Positions 9,352 to 19,172 are shown, counted from the first letter of the stretch. The stretch is DNA of 64,000 nt from Chloroflexota bacterium (GCA_022826725.1 JAJDUF010000004.1:265334-329333), one strand, 5' to 3'. Translations and numbers: made by a program. The notes: generated from the sequence alone by a model not told the origin.

Positions 9352-10884
9352 TTAGCGCCCCTTCCCTGGCAGGGAAGGGGCCGGGGGTGAGGTCCGCCCC
9401 CACGGTCCACCAGGCACTTTGGGCACCTCGCGGTCCGACACCGGCACCTCCGGCCAAGTATCGCCCGTCCGCTCCAGCCACGCCGCCAGCGCCGCCCGCA
9501 GCTGCTCCCGCGCCTCCGCCGCTGCCGGGTCCTCGCTGAGGTTGTGCCGCTCCAACGGGTCCGCGCGCAGGTCATAGAGTTCGTCATCGCCGCCGTCGGT
9601 CGCCACGTACTTCCAGTCCTCGGTCCGCCACGCTCGCAGCGGCGCCGGTCGCTCTCCCCAGTTGGACGAGTGGAATTCCAGCGCAATCCCGTTATGCACC
9701 GGCTCGTCACCGCCGCGCGCCAGCGCGCCGATGTCCACACCTTGCAGCTCGCCCGGTACCGGCGCACCGCACCAATTGAGAATAGTCGGCACCAGGTCCA
9801 CGTGTGTCACCAACCGGTCCGTGCAATGCGCCGCCGCCAGCCCTCCCGGCGGGCGGATCAGCAGCGGAATGTTCATCAACTCCTCGTACAGCACCGCTCC
9901 CTTGGCCAGCAGACTGTGGCTGCCCAGCATCTCCCCATGATCGGACGTGAAGATAAACAGCGTCTCGTCAAACTGATCCGTCTCGATGAGCGCCGCCAGG
10001 ATTACCCCGACGAGGTGGTCCACGTAGCTCACCGCCCCGTAGTACCCGGCCCACATCGCCCGCAGGTCGTCATCGTCAAACGGGTCGGACGGCTTCAACT
10101 GCCAGTCCGCGCGGTTTCGTAGCAGCCGCGGCCCCACGTTGTCGTGGCGCGTCTCCGGCAGCGGCATGTCCGCCGGATCGTACATCCGGTCGAACGGGCG
10201 CGGGCTGACGAACGACGGATGCGGCTCGTGGCAGGAATACACCAGGCAGAACGGTCGTTCGTCCGTTGCCATCCCGTGAATAAATCGCGCCGCCGCCCGC
10301 GCGTCGAGCATTGATGGGTGGTAGGCCAGCGGCAACAGTGAAGGGCCGATCTTCGTCCGACGATCGAACTGCGCCGGGTCCGCATCGTGGCCGCCCTGCT
10401 TGCCACCGATGGTGACGCCGATCCGCTCCGTAAAGCGCAATATGTCGTTTTGTTCCGGCCCGTCCACGTCGTAGTCGCTCGCGCGCGTGACGAAGTCCCG
10501 AAAACCCCGCCGATCAGCGCCAGTGCCGAGATGCCACTTGCCGGTATAGGCGCAGGCGTAGCCCCGCGGTTGCAGGTAGTCGGCCAGCACGCGCACGTCC
10601 GGCGACAGGTGCAGCTCGTTCGAGATGGGACGCTCTTGATGGTTGGAGACCATGCCCGTCGTGTGCGGATACAACCCGGACAACAGCGACGCCCGCGCCG
10701 GCGAGCACATCGGCGTGACACAGTAGGCCCGGCGGAAAAGCGTCCCTTGCGCCGCCAGCCATTCCAGGTGCGGCGTCGAAACGTCCGCCGTCCGCACGCC
10801 CGGCATCGTATCCGCCCGCTGCTGGTCGCTGATAATCAGCACCACGTTGGGTGCGCGTTCTGCCATCGCTGCTCTCCTTCCCAC
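9352..10884 (-). CDS. Type I sulfatase (formylglycine-dependent)
   Basis: NVVLIISDQQRADT metal site; CSPARASLLSG formylglycine motif (CxPxR); FTSDHGEMLGSH. Confidence 0.95.
   Translation of the reverse strand: MGRRAAMAERAPNVVLIISDQQRADTMPGVRTADVSTPHLEWLAAQGTLFRRAYCVTPMCSPARASLLSGLYPHTTGMVSNHQERPISNELHLSPDVRVLADYLQPRGYACAYTGKWHLGTGADRRGFRDFVTRASDYDVDGPEQNDILRFTERIGVTIGGKQGGHDADPAQFDRRTKIGPSLLPLAYHPSMLDARAAARFIHGMATDERPFCLVYSCHEPHPSFVSPRPFDRMYDPADMPLPETRHDNVGPRLLRNRADWQLKPSDPFDDDDLRAMWAGYYGAVSYVDHLVGVILAALIETDQFDETLFIFTSDHGEMLGSHSLLAKGAVLYEELMNIPLLIRPPGGLAAAHCTDRLVTHVDLVPTILNWCGAPVPGELQGVDIGALARGGDEPVHNGIALEFHSSNWGERPAPLRAWRTEDWKYVATDGGDDELYDLRADPLERHNLSEDPAAAEAREQLRAALAAWLERTGDTWPEVPVSDREVPKVPGGPWGRTSPPAPSLPGKGR
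9357..9390. repeat. Dispersed palindrome family B: CCCCTTCCC-TGNCA-GGGAAGGGGCCGGGGG
   Basis: Related copies near 6117-6145, 13537-13562, 30150-30182. Confidence 0.75.
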
Positions 10885-10912
10885 CTAGCCGCCTCGACCG
10901 TCCCGCCCCATC

Positions 10913-10976
10913 CGTCATTGCAGCGGAAGCCGCAATCCGCGTCCCCCTGCCTAGCAGGGGGACCATTAGGGGGGCC
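10913..10976. repeat. Composite REP-like element (family A stem plus C/G-rich stem ending ...CCATTAGGGGGGCC)
   Basis: Similar composites at 12527-12590 and, inverted, 15182-15243; partial forms near 8256-8310, 46873-46910, 55651-55685. Confidence 0.75.
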
Positions 10977-10997
10977 AACTCCCGTTCCCTCCTCGCC

Positions 10998-12488
10998 TCA
11001 GCCCCACCGACGATCTGGCCCATGGGGCAACTCACGGGCGGGCCGGGGCACTTCCGGCCAGGCATCGCCCGTCCGCTCTAGCCACGCTGCCAGTCCCGTC
11101 CGCATCCTCTCCCGCGCGCCTACCGCTGCCGGGTCCTCGCTGAGGTTGTGCCGCTCCAGCGGGTCCTCCCTCAGATCGTACAGTTCGTCGGCACCGCCGA
11201 TCGTCTCCACATACTTCCAGTTCTCCGTGCGCCAGCCCCGCAAGGGCGTTGGCCGCTGGCCCCAATTGCAGGAGTGGTATTCCAGGGCGATGCCGTCGCG
11301 TACACGCTCGTTGCCACCCCTCGCGAGCGCGCCGATGTCCGCACCCTGCAACTCCCCCGGCACCGGCGCGCCGCACCAGTTGAGAATAGTCGGCACCAGG
11401 TCCACGTGCGTCACCAGCCGGCCGGTGCATTGCGCCGCCGTCAGACCTCCCGGCGGGCGGATCAGTAGCGGTATGTTGACGAGTTCTTCGTACAGCGCCG
11501 CTCCCTTGTAAAGCAATCCATGGCTGCCCAGCATCTCGCCATGATCCGACGTGAAGATGAACAGCGTCTCGTCAAACTGATCCGTTTCGATGAGCGCCGC
11601 CAGGATCACCCCTACCAGGTGGTCCACGTAGCTCACGGCCCCGTAGTACCCGGCCCACATGGCCCGCAGGTCGTCATCGTCGAGCGCGTCGGCCGACTTC
11701 AGTTGTCTGTCGTCGCGGTTCCGCAGCAGCCGCGGCCCCACATTGTCGCGGTGGGTCTCCGGCAGCGGCATGGCGGCCGGATCGTACATCCGGTCGAACG
11801 GGCGCGGGCTGACAAACTCCGGATGCGGCTCGTGGCACGAATACACCAGGCAAAACGGCCGCTTGTCGTCCGCCATCCCCTGAATGAAGCGCGCCGCTGC
11901 CCGGGCATTGAGCATTGAAGGGTGATAGGCCAGCGGCAATAGTGATGAGCCTACCCTGGTGCGAGCGCAGAAGCGCGCCGGATCGGCGTCATGGCCGGCC
12001 CGCTTTCCGCCCAGTGTGACGCCGACCCGATCAGCGAAGCGGAGAATGTCGTTCTGCTCGGGACCGTCCACGTCGTAGTCGCTGATACGGGTGATGAAGT
12101 CTCGAAAGCCCCGCCGATCACCGCCCGTTCCCAGATGCCACTTGCCGGTATAGGCGCAGGCATACCCCAACGGTTGCAGGTAATCGGCCAAGAGGCGCAC
12201 ATCTGGTGCTAGGTGCATTTCGTTCGAGATTGGCCGTTCCTGGTGGTTGGCAACCATGCCCGACGTGTGCGGATACAGCCCGGACAGCAGCGCAGCCCGC
12301 GCCGGCGAGCAGATCGGTGTGACACAATAGGCATTGCGGAAGAGCGTTCCCTGCGCGGCCAGCCACTCCAGGTGCGGCGTGGAAACATCGGCGGCCCGCA
12401 CTCCGGGCATCGTGTCGGCGCGTTGCTCATCGCTGATGATCAGCACCACGTTCGGCCCGCTCTCAGGCATCTTCGTCCCCCTCCTCAT
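10998..12488 (-). CDS. Type I sulfatase, tandem paralog
   Basis: NVVLIISDEQRADT, CSPARAALLSG, FTSDHGEMLGSHG; high identity to 9352..10884. Confidence 0.95.
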   Translation of the reverse strand: MRRGTKMPESGPNVVLIISDEQRADTMPGVRAADVSTPHLEWLAAQGTLFRNAYCVTPICSPARAALLSGLYPHTSGMVANHQERPISNEMHLAPDVRLLADYLQPLGYACAYTGKWHLGTGGDRRGFRDFITRISDYDVDGPEQNDILRFADRVGVTLGGKRAGHDADPARFCARTRVGSSLLPLAYHPSMLNARAAARFIQGMADDKRPFCLVYSCHEPHPEFVSPRPFDRMYDPAAMPLPETHRDNVGPRLLRNRDDRQLKSADALDDDDLRAMWAGYYGAVSYVDHLVGVILAALIETDQFDETLFIFTSDHGEMLGSHGLLYKGAALYEELVNIPLLIRPPGGLTAAQCTGRLVTHVDLVPTILNWCGAPVPGELQGADIGALARGGNERVRDGIALEYHSCNWGQRPTPLRGWRTENWKYVETIGGADELYDLREDPLERHNLSEDPAAVGARERMRTGLAAWLERTGDAWPEVPRPARELPHGPDRRWG

Positions 12489-12748
12489 CCGCCCCTGCTC
12501 TATCCCTCAATTCTCGTGGTCTGGTCCGTCATTCCCGCGCCAGCGGGAATCCACGTCCCCCTGCACAGCGAGGTGACCATAGGGGGGCCGGGGGGTGAGG
12601 TATGGCCGTGCTGTCCGGTCCGTGCCGGCGGGCCGTTCCGCGCTTATCATACCGGCAAGGCCGCTGCCCCTGTCCGAACATCGCCAAACGCCGGCCGGAA
12701 CGGGTACACTGACGGCAGGTGCGCTAACTCCCAACAGTACGACAAGGA

Positions 12749-13420
12749 GTGAGGTCAATGTTGAGATTTGCCGAAGAGATCATGCTTCTCCTGCTCCACG
12801 ACGAAAACGGGGATTTCGCGCCCGTTTCCGAACTGTCCTTGCAGTGTGCCCTCGCCGGCGCCGTCCTGATGGACTTGGCCTTGGAGAACCGCATTGACAC
12901 CGATACCGAACGGCTCATCCTGCTCGGCAGCACCCCGACCGGAGACGATCTACTCGACCCCACCCTCGCCAATATCGCCGAATCGACCCCCGTCGGCGAG
13001 TCCAGCCACGACGCCCGCTATTGGGTCGAGTATGTCGCCGAGTATGCCTACGAGATTCGCGCCCGCGCCCTCGACCGTCTCATCAAGGCCGGCATTCTCC
13101 AGCAGCGGGATGATCGCTTCCTGTGGGTGTTCCGCGCGCGGCGCTATCCCATCGTTGACGGTAAGGCCGAGCGAGAAGTCAAACTGCGGATCATGGGCGT
13201 GCTGTTCAGCGACGAAATCCCCGACCCGCGCGACATTGTCATCATCGCCCTCGCGGACGTCTGCGGCCTGTTCAGAGAGATCCTCTCCAGGCGCGAGCTA
13301 AACCTCGCCACCGCCCGCATTGACCAGGTGCGGAAGCTGGACTTGATCGGCCAGGCCGTCTCGCAAGCCGTCTGGGACATCGAGGCCTCCCTGGCCGTCG
13401 CCATGCCCCCCATGATGTAG
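12749..13420 (+). CDS. GPP34 (GOLPH3/VPS74-like) family phosphoprotein
   Basis: EEIMLLLLHDENGDF..., ALAGAVLMDLALENRID, LDRLIKAGILQQRDDRFLWVF layout characteristic of GPP34. Confidence 0.82.
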   Translation: MRSMLRFAEEIMLLLLHDENGDFAPVSELSLQCALAGAVLMDLALENRIDTDTERLILLGSTPTGDDLLDPTLANIAESTPVGESSHDARYWVEYVAEYAYEIRARALDRLIKAGILQQRDDRFLWVFRARRYPIVDGKAEREVKLRIMGVLFSDEIPDPRDIVIIALADVCGLFREILSRRELNLATARIDQVRKLDLIGQAVSQAVWDIEASLAVAMPPMM

Positions 13421-13650
13421 CACCCCGCGCCTCAGGAGCCCCCCCAGAACCGTCATTCCCGCGCCACCGGGAATCTATCCTGCTCATCCTTGCATCCTGA
13501 TGCAGACCAGCATCGGACCGGCGCTGCCATCCCGCCCCTTCCCTGCCAGGGCAGGGGCCGGGTGACAGATCAAAGACGCACCACACCTGGCACTATCCGT
13601 GCGGCTATGGCCAGTCAGCTGTTAGGTCCAACCCACCCCGGCCACCGGGG

Positions 13651-14916
13651 CTATCCGAACGCAACGCGGCCGGTTGCGGCGCGGTAGCTGCGGTCGAACT
13701 CGGCGCTGCCGTCGTCGGCACGCTGCTCCAAGCGCGAGCCGGACACGAAACGGGGCAGGTTGCCGTGCTCGACTTCTCGGTGCAGGTCGCCCTCGTCGCC
13801 GGCCACCATGCCGGTGTGGTCGGGCATCCCGTCGGCCGAGGCCCAGGTCATCACATAGAGCTGCCGGGCGCGCGGCTTGGCCTGGTCGAAGCTGTCCAGG
13901 CGGTACTTCGCCAAGGCATCTTCGTCCACCTCGACGCCCAACCCCGGCTCCTGGGACACGCGCACGTAACCCGCCACGACCTCCAGCGGCTCGGCGAGCA
14001 GATCATCGCTGTAGATGTGCATGCAGGTGACCGCCGGCCATTGGGCGTGGGTGCAGACGGCGCCGAGTTGCATGGCCCAGGCCGTCGTCAACCCGGTGCC
14101 GACCAACTGGAGCCAGAACGGCTTGTTGGCTTGGGCGGCGATGGTGGCCTGATCGAGGACGCTCTTCACGTCACCGCCGATGACAAAGCCGTCGCACACG
14201 TCGTCAGCCAGTGCCGTCATAATGGGCGGGCTGCCGAAGTGCATGGCGATGGGAAACCTGACCTGGGAGCGGATCTGGCGGTTGCCGGCCACGTCTCCCT
14301 GCGGAATCGGTGTCTCCACGATCTTGACGTTGGGAAACTGCTCCAGCTCACGGAGGTGCAGCACCGCGGTCCCGGCGTTGGCCAGCGTGCTGTTGTAATC
14401 GAGATCAATGTCGAGCTGCGGCGCGACCTGCGTGACCGCCTCGATCTGCGTGAGGACATCGCGCCAGGACCGCCCTTTGAGCTTGATCGAGGTGTAGCCG
14501 CGGCTCACGGCAAGCTGCGCCTCGGTGGCCCACTCGTCGGGGGCCATGTCCAGGCACCACCAAGAAATCGGCGCCGCCTCCCGGACGGCAGGCCCGAGGA
14601 GGCGGGAGCAGGGTACACCAGCCGCTTTACCGGCCACGTCCCAGAGCGCCATCTGGAGACCGGCGCCATGCGACCGGTCCCACAGCAAGTCGAACGGGTT
14701 GCATCCCTGGAGCGCCGCCGCCAACTCGGCGGCGCTGCGTCCCCAGGTGTACTCGGCAATCGTCTCGCCGTAGCCCACGTGACCGGAATCGGTGGTCACA
14801 CGCCAGACCTCGATCAGCGACCAGTCGCCGCCGAGGCGCTGCATGTGGGTGGCATGGCGGGGGGAAAACGGGACCTGCAAGGGGATCAACTCGACATCCG
14901 TGATGCGTACACTCAT
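13651..14916 (-). CDS. Mandelate racemase/muconate lactonizing enzyme family protein
   Basis: MSVRITDVELIPLQVPFSPRH; DLDYNSTLANAGTAVLHLRELEQF; VETPIPQGD. Confidence 0.88.
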   Translation of the reverse strand: MSVRITDVELIPLQVPFSPRHATHMQRLGGDWSLIEVWRVTTDSGHVGYGETIAEYTWGRSAAELAAALQGCNPFDLLWDRSHGAGLQMALWDVAGKAAGVPCSRLLGPAVREAAPISWWCLDMAPDEWATEAQLAVSRGYTSIKLKGRSWRDVLTQIEAVTQVAPQLDIDLDYNSTLANAGTAVLHLRELEQFPNVKIVETPIPQGDVAGNRQIRSQVRFPIAMHFGSPPIMTALADDVCDGFVIGGDVKSVLDQATIAAQANKPFWLQLVGTGLTTAWAMQLGAVCTHAQWPAVTCMHIYSDDLLAEPLEVVAGYVRVSQEPGLGVEVDEDALAKYRLDSFDQAKPRARQLYVMTWASADGMPDHTGMVAGDEGDLHREVEHGNLPRFVSGSRLEQRADDGSAEFDRSYRAATGRVAFG

Positions 14917-15041
14917 CTCTCACCTCCAAGGTGACGCGCTCGGCGGCCGCCTCCGCACCGTACAACTCGCCGCCGGGAACGTACACCGGCCAACCATACC
15001 TGAATCAGCGATCAGCGATCAGCGATCAGCCGGCAGCTATC

Positions 15042-15164
15042 ATGTTCGAGGAGTTGTGTGCCATCGTCGAAGAGGTGGTCGCGCTGTACCGAAAGGACGG
15101 ACGGCCGTTGCCGCCACCGACGGCAGGACACGACTACGTCAATAAGCTCCAGCGCGTCGCATAG
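15042..15164 (+). CDS. Small hypothetical protein (40 aa)
   Basis: MFEELCAIVEEVVALYRKDGRPLPPPTAGHDYVNKLQRVA; no conservation check possible. Confidence 0.35.
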   Translation: MFEELCAIVEEVVALYRKDGRPLPPPTAGHDYVNKLQRVA

Positions 15165-15379
15165 CTCCGCGCTCCCGGCCCCCTATGGCCCCCCGCTGCG
15201 GCGGGGGACGGAGACCGGGTTGCGGCGCAAGCCGCAATGACGATTACTCCTGCTGATAGCTGACGGCTGACGGCTAGGCGCGGTACAATCGGCGCAACGC
15301 CGTGGTGGCGCGGAAGGCGCCAGCCCAGATACCCGGCCTGCCGGCAACGGCGGCGGGTGAGGAAGGGAGCAACGGACCA

Positions 15380-16438
15380 ATGCCGGCTCGTGTAGTGGAC
15401 CTACGTAGCGACACCGTGACCCACCCCACGCCCGCGATGCGCGCGGCGATGGCCAGCGCCGAGGTGGGCGATGACGGGCATGGGGAGGACCCGACCGTTA
15501 AGCGATTGGAGGCGCTGGCGGCCGAGCGGCTGGGCAAGGAAGCGGCCGTCCTGGTATCGAGCGGGACGATGGGCAATCTCGCCGGCGCACTCACCCAGAC
15601 GGAGCCTGGCGATACCATGATCGTGGGCGCTTATTGCCATCCCTCGCTCAAGGGAGCGGCCGGTATCGCCGTGTACGGCGGGGTCAAGCCCTACGAGATA
15701 CCCACCGAGCGCGGGCGGATGAACCCTGATGACGTGCGGGCGGCAATCCGGTCCGTGCGCGAGAGCGAGGACGGACAACCGACGTTGCTCTGCCTGGAGA
15801 ACACGCACAACCAGCAGAACGGCGTCCCACTCGACCCGGCGGCGGTCGGGAGCGCGAGCGCGGTCGCGCACGAGCACGGGCTGCGCGTCCACGTGGACGG
15901 CGCTCGCCTGTTCAATGCCGCCGTCGCGCTGGACGTGCCGGCCAGCGACCTCGTTGCCGACGTGGATTCGGTTTCGTTCTGCCTCTCGAAGGGTCTCTCG
16001 TGCCCGGTCGGATCGTTGCTGTGTGGCGACGCGGACTTTGTCGAGCGCGCCCGTGGCGTCCGCAAGCTACTCGGTGGCACGATGCGCCAGTCCGGGGTGA
16101 TCGCGGCCGCCGGCATCGTGGCGCTGGACCAGATGATTGACCGGCTGGCGGAGGATCACGCGAACGGCCGGCGCTTGGCCGAGGGAATCGCCGCGCTGCC
16201 GGGCCTGTCCACCAACCCAGACGACGTGCCAACCAACCTCGTCTTTGCCGACCTCGACCCGGCCATGTTCAACGGCGACGAGTTCAGCGCCCGCCTGGCC
16301 GCGGAAGGCGTGCTGGTCGGCGGCGGCCAACGGCCGCGGTTCGTCACCCACTACGGCATCACGGCGGATGACGTTGATTTCGCGCTCGCCGCCATCGGCC
16401 GCGTGACGGCGGACACGCGGACCGCTGCGGCCGCGTAG
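15380..16438 (+). CDS. Threonine aldolase family (GntG-type) PLP-dependent aldolase
   Basis: VVDLRSDTVTHPTPAMRAAM, GDDGHGEDPTVKRLE, HVDGARLFNAAVAL, FCLSKGLSCPVGSLL. Confidence 0.92.
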   Translation: MPARVVDLRSDTVTHPTPAMRAAMASAEVGDDGHGEDPTVKRLEALAAERLGKEAAVLVSSGTMGNLAGALTQTEPGDTMIVGAYCHPSLKGAAGIAVYGGVKPYEIPTERGRMNPDDVRAAIRSVRESEDGQPTLLCLENTHNQQNGVPLDPAAVGSASAVAHEHGLRVHVDGARLFNAAVALDVPASDLVADVDSVSFCLSKGLSCPVGSLLCGDADFVERARGVRKLLGGTMRQSGVIAAAGIVALDQMIDRLAEDHANGRRLAEGIAALPGLSTNPDDVPTNLVFADLDPAMFNGDEFSARLAAEGVLVGGGQRPRFVTHYGITADDVDFALAAIGRVTADTRTAAAA

Positions 16439-16612
16439 CGTTGGCTGCGACGCGGAAGTACGAGGCTGGTCCGATTACGCAACCCTGGGGACCACGGGAC
16501 TTCCGTACCAAAGACTGCGACGGGCACGTACCGTGCCTTGCCCAGGAGCTAGGGGGGTGTTCTACTGCGCTGATCTGGCAGATTCCGCTGGCCTCACCAT
16601 TCGCCACCGAGT

Positions 16613-19093
16613 CTACTGGATGTGAAGATCGTCTCGAAGCGCTCTTCGAAGTTCGGCGACGATCTGGTCAGGTGACTGGTCGAGATGCACACTCCCTTTA
16701 GCCCCCACATCGATCCAGCCACGACCAACCACCGTACTTACTGCTGATAGTGCAGCTTCCAACCTCTCAAGACTGAGCTTGTTCAACGTCTCAGATCTCT
16801 CCCTCGCTGCAAACAAACTTGGTGGTGCTCCCGTATCGCCCTTGAGTTCATCGAGAACTTGCAGTAGGTGGGGTATCGGGACAAATTGATCGGGTTGCTC
16901 AAGATCATCTTCTAAGCCTTCAACCCAAGACTTAGTTTCATATGCTGTGTATTTCCTCTCGAACAATTCGCGTAGCTTAACAAGCGTGATACCATGCTTA
17001 AGGTGAAGTTCGACCAATTTTCGCAGAGTGCCGGTCTGTAAGAGAGTTATTTCTTCATTCCTCGCACTTCTATTCACTGAAGAGGAAGTATCGTCCTCAC
17101 CTTGGTAAGCCTTGGCAACGACGAAGGCGTAATCTGCACGCTCATCCTCTTTGAATTGTTTGATTCGACTGAATGGAATATCATTGGCGGCGACTCGCTC
17201 CGATGAAGTAGTCTTCGCGTCAAATACAGCACGATAATCCGCGCCCATGCTACCACGCAATCCGAGTCTGGCGTCAACGATGCCGTCATGACCGCCGGGG
17301 CGTCCACGTCTTGTGTAGCGCAAGCCCAGTGCTTCAAATGCGTAGCCGGTTGCCTTTTCCATCGCCGTTGCATCTTGATCATCAATCTCCAGCAAGCGAA
17401 TAGCTTCAGTTGCGACTACAGGACCCTGCCCGGTGAGTGCCCGTAAGAGGCGATCTCGAGCCTGGAGTAGTTCGATCACCACTCTACTAGGTAGATTACA
17501 ATCTCGAAGGAGCGGCTCAGACAGGACTTCCGCTTGTGCAAAGGGGGTGACTTGGGCATGGTCTGCATTACCACCAAGTAACCGAGCAGCGAATGGATGC
17601 TCGTCATTCACAATTAGAAGACGAGCTTCTGGCTGATATTCCGCGAGTGGCGCATATGGACCCAGAGATCGGTACTCAACTTTTTCGAATAGACCATTGT
17701 CGAAGGCAATATCCAACTTTTGTTGCCACTCGTCGCGCGAGACATCATCATCGAAAGCAGGTTTCTGAATGTAATAAAAGTCGTCGTCTTTCCCTGAAAC
17801 CTGGCTTCTGACCATATCAATAAGCGGAAGTCTGATGAGGCTAGAAGGAGTGTCTTCTAGCAACCGCTCAAGATCAATGCCTTCCAGGTCCCGATCCATC
17901 TGCCTCTGATAGATACTTCGGCATTCATTGAATTTTAGGTGGAGATACTCACGTAGAAGCTCTACTGATGCATCTTCCCGGACCCCCTCCCGAGAGGACT
18001 GTAAGTAGTCCCTGAGACCATCTGCATGCACAGTCATAGTAAAGCGTGACCATGCCGCGTGATTCAGTGCATCAAGACCAAAGAGTTCATCGGTCAGATT
18101 AATGACGCGACCACGCACCCGAATAAAGAACCCGTGGCTGCGGCCCACCTGAGAGGACTTACCTCCCGTTAGCCGCTCTCGGTAAACACGTGCATCCCCT
18201 CTTATCAATCCGATGCCGGGAATCGTGATCCCACCATTCTCAATGGATACACCTCGTTCTGCAAGAACCTCTGCTGAGACATCTCGCGGGGCTCCGACGA
18301 TTAGCGTAGCGATAGGCTCTAGACTGGCCCTAGACGATTCAACACGTTCGCCGTTGAGGTGAATTGCAAAGTCTGATGTCAATGGCAACCCGGTGCTAAA
18401 CACCCATCTCAGAGTGCCAATGCGGAGTTTACCCGCAAGATCCCGGAAGTCACTCAACGCTGCGGCAGTCCATGACTCAGCAGCAGTATCACCAAACAGC
18501 ATCTCCCATGCATCAGAGTCACGCTCTCGGACTTCACTAACTAGCTGTTGGGCCTGGTACTCACTAATCCTTCGAAGATCGAGGGTGAGGGGGCTCTGTG
18601 CATCCCACTCGCGATTTTGTACTGTGCGAAAGTCCATAGATACGTAGGCGTACTGACCTGCAGTCTTGCTAATATGGGTAAGCCTCCAAGCCAGAACATA
18701 TGCAGCTAGCTTTCCAATGCCGAACTGCCCTATAGGCTTTCTCCCTCGGTGAAGCGCTATATCATCTTCCACCTTCGGGGATCGAGCTACCTGCCACAGC
18801 GTATCTAAACCTTCGTTGTCCATTCCACAGCCATCGTCGATTACCCAGAGAGATGACTCAGTCGAGTTCTGTTCCTCCACTGGCAAGAGAATATGTACTC
18901 GGATGGCTCCCGCATCGTAGGAATTCGATACCAATTCCTCAATAGCCTTGTGAGGACTCTGGTACAGACCCTCTGAGAAAAGCCGTATGATGTCAAAGTT
19001 AATCTTGACATTGATTTCTCTAGCGACCTCACCGATGCCACCAACTAGCTGACTCAGATGTGGCTGTGGGGCACCAGAGTTCTCAGCTGACAT
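16613..19093 (-). CDS. GHKL (HSP90/MutL/MORC-like) ATPase with C-terminal PD-(D/E)xK-like domain
   Basis: N-box KAIEELVSNSYDAGA; VIDDGCGMD; GQFGIGKLAAY; SHGFFIRVRGR S5-like region; C-terminal GGHDGIVDARLG...AVFDAKTTSS. Confidence 0.85.
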   Translation of the reverse strand: MSAENSGAPQPHLSQLVGGIGEVAREINVKINFDIIRLFSEGLYQSPHKAIEELVSNSYDAGAIRVHILLPVEEQNSTESSLWVIDDGCGMDNEGLDTLWQVARSPKVEDDIALHRGRKPIGQFGIGKLAAYVLAWRLTHISKTAGQYAYVSMDFRTVQNREWDAQSPLTLDLRRISEYQAQQLVSEVRERDSDAWEMLFGDTAAESWTAAALSDFRDLAGKLRIGTLRWVFSTGLPLTSDFAIHLNGERVESSRASLEPIATLIVGAPRDVSAEVLAERGVSIENGGITIPGIGLIRGDARVYRERLTGGKSSQVGRSHGFFIRVRGRVINLTDELFGLDALNHAAWSRFTMTVHADGLRDYLQSSREGVREDASVELLREYLHLKFNECRSIYQRQMDRDLEGIDLERLLEDTPSSLIRLPLIDMVRSQVSGKDDDFYYIQKPAFDDDVSRDEWQQKLDIAFDNGLFEKVEYRSLGPYAPLAEYQPEARLLIVNDEHPFAARLLGGNADHAQVTPFAQAEVLSEPLLRDCNLPSRVVIELLQARDRLLRALTGQGPVVATEAIRLLEIDDQDATAMEKATGYAFEALGLRYTRRGRPGGHDGIVDARLGLRGSMGADYRAVFDAKTTSSERVAANDIPFSRIKQFKEDERADYAFVVAKAYQGEDDTSSSVNRSARNEEITLLQTGTLRKLVELHLKHGITLVKLRELFERKYTAYETKSWVEGLEDDLEQPDQFVPIPHLLQVLDELKGDTGAPPSLFAARERSETLNKLSLERLEAALSAVSTVVGRGWIDVGAKGSVHLDQSPDQIVAELRRALRDDLHIQ

Positions 19094-19172
19094 ACATAGT
19101 CTGCCTCCCCAGGCCATAGTACAACATCAGCGCACATAGCGCTCGTGCCGCCTCTGCTCCACTATCCACTGA

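Noticed and set aside
13765-14934. Long plus-strand ORF (389 aa) opposite the enolase gene
   Set aside because: Shadow ORF of a high-GC gene; low-complexity H/R/G-rich composition, no domain. The same reasoning removes 48221..49450 +, 45521..46681 -, 43463..44632 -, 28359..29336 -, 44583..45524 -, 52823..53821 -, 61405..62862 - and similar.
14999-15036. CRISPR array
   Set aside because: Units are 7-8 bp without spacers; no cas genes. No CRISPR array was found anywhere in the window.
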